64,000 nucleotides of DNA from Gluconacetobacter aggeris (lineage in GTDB: Bacteria > Pseudomonadota > Alphaproteobacteria > Acetobacterales > Acetobacteraceae), in assembly GCF_014174395.1 (NCBI RefSeq), contig NZ_JABEQD010000006.1, forward strand, positions 62,001 through 126,000. Reading direction: 5' to 3'. Position 1 is the stretch's first letter; each line of letters starts with the position of its first letter. Below the pieces are notes generated by a model that searched no databases, had not been told where the DNA came from, and saw only the letters and a program-made list of their open reading frames with translations. Below, piece after piece: positions 63,457-64,000 of this stretch. Both the position numbers and the translations under genes were made by a program.

Positions 63457-64000
63457 ATGGCTCAAGAAACGCTGACGGCGGACGTCGTCATCGCCGGTGC
63501 CGGCATCTGCGGCTCCATGCTGGCGCACAAGCTCGCGCGCAACGGCGTGTCCGTCATCCTGCTCGATGCCGGCCCCTATCGCGACCGCGACCAGATCGTC
63601 GAGAACTGGCGGAACATGCCGCCGAACAACAAGTCGGAATATGATTACGCGACGCCCTACCCGTCGGTTCCATGGGCGCCGCACACCAATTATTTCCCCG
63701 ATAACGGCTACCTGATCGTCAAGGGCCCCGATGCCAGCGCCTATCGCCAGGGCATCATCAAGGGCGTCGGCGGCACCACCTGGCACTGGGCGGCATCGAG
63801 CTGGCGCTACCTGCCCAACGATTTCCGCCTGAAATCGGCCTACGGCGTCGGCCGCGACTACGCGCTCAGCTATGATGAGCTCGAGGCCTATTACTACGCC
63901 GCGGAATGCGAAATGGGCGTCAAGGGCCCCAACGGGCAGGAGATCATCCCCTCCGCGCCGCGAAAGACCCCGTGGCCGATGGACTCCATGCCGTACGGGC
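63457..64000 (+). CDS. fdhL: Fructose dehydrogenase large (FAD) subunit, partial at right edge
   Basis: The first 181 residues of a GMC-type flavoprotein are visible. The FAD site is DVVIAGAGICGSMLAHKLAR, and the stretches IVENWRNMPPNNKSEYDYAT, PYPSVPWAPHTNYFPDN, GIIKGVGGTTWHWAASSWRY and LPNDFRLKSAYGVGRDYALS agree with FdhL of Gluconobacter as I remember it. It oxidises D-fructose at C5 to 5-keto-D-fructose in the periplasm; related polyol dehydrogenases are an alternative. The ATG at 63457 has AGGAGAG eight bases upstream, 28 bp after fdhC. The rest lies beyond the window. Confidence 0.92.
   Translation, partial: MAQETLTADVVIAGAGICGSMLAHKLARNGVSVILLDAGPYRDRDQIVENWRNMPPNNKSEYDYATPYPSVPWAPHTNYFPDNGYLIVKGPDASAYRQGIIKGVGGTTWHWAASSWRYLPNDFRLKSAYGVGRDYALSYDELEAYYYAAECEMGVKGPNGQEIIPSAPRKTPWPMDSMPYG

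Overview
The window is GC-rich, densely packed chromosomal DNA from an acetic acid bacterium (Acetobacteraceae, most like Gluconacetobacter, Komagataeibacter or Gluconobacter). The best evidence is the right edge, where a small subunit, a triheme cytochrome c and a GMC flavoprotein lie in the S-C-L order of membrane-bound fructose dehydrogenase. Many periplasmic redox enzymes, a complete SUF operon led by an Rrf2 regulator, and short GC-rich hairpins between genes fit the same group. No tRNA, rRNA, CRISPR array, transposase or prophage was seen.

Layout: 0-1.1 kb, an ECF sigma factor and a FecR-type regulator cut by the left edge. 1.9-11.9 kb, an N-acetylglucosamine locus: TonB-dependent receptor, permease, nagB, cutC and GH20 hexosaminidase on the minus strand with start/stop overlaps, plus a ROK repressor and a divergent ROK kinase. 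11.9-18.6 kb, sufR-B-C-D-S-U-T-A. 18.7-26.6 kb, a DUF445 protein, a divergent PEP-carboxylase-like protein, an MBL-fold hydrolase, a secreted S10 peptidase and a glyoxalase-related protein. 26.8-29.3 kb, a Tat-exported flavin amine oxidase, a cytochrome c and an exported RidA, likely one periplasmic amine-oxidising unit. 29.6-38.1 kb, M20 hydrolase, alcohol dehydrogenase, phospholipase-C-like enzyme, diheme peroxidase, second RidA, ilvE and a class A beta-lactamase. 38.2-43.5 kb, nitroreductase, aldehyde dehydrogenase, hydroxylysine-kinase-like phosphotransferase, SDR and MYG1 protein. 43.6-53.6 kb, TPR-sulfotransferase, PAP2 phosphatase, Nudix protein, three MFS transporters, adenine deaminase and DUF1697. 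53.6-58.1 kb, a GlcG-type gene remnant, an APC permease and metE under a cobalamin riboswitch. 58.4-64 kb, a periplasmic GlcG protein, an OprB porin, an unusually AT-rich 0.8 kb gap, and fdhSCL running off the right edge.

How the genes work together: the amino-sugar locus should bring GlcNAc or short chitin-type sugars across both membranes, trim them, phosphorylate them (NagK) and deaminate them (NagB). The deacetylase NagA is not visible here. The SUF operon makes Fe-S clusters under its own Rrf2 sensor. Fructose dehydrogenase, beside a sugar porin, oxidises fructose in the periplasm and feeds electrons to the respiratory chain. The riboswitch should shut off B12-independent MetE when cobalamin is present. 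All functions are inferred from sequence patterns and remembered family features; no database search was run.
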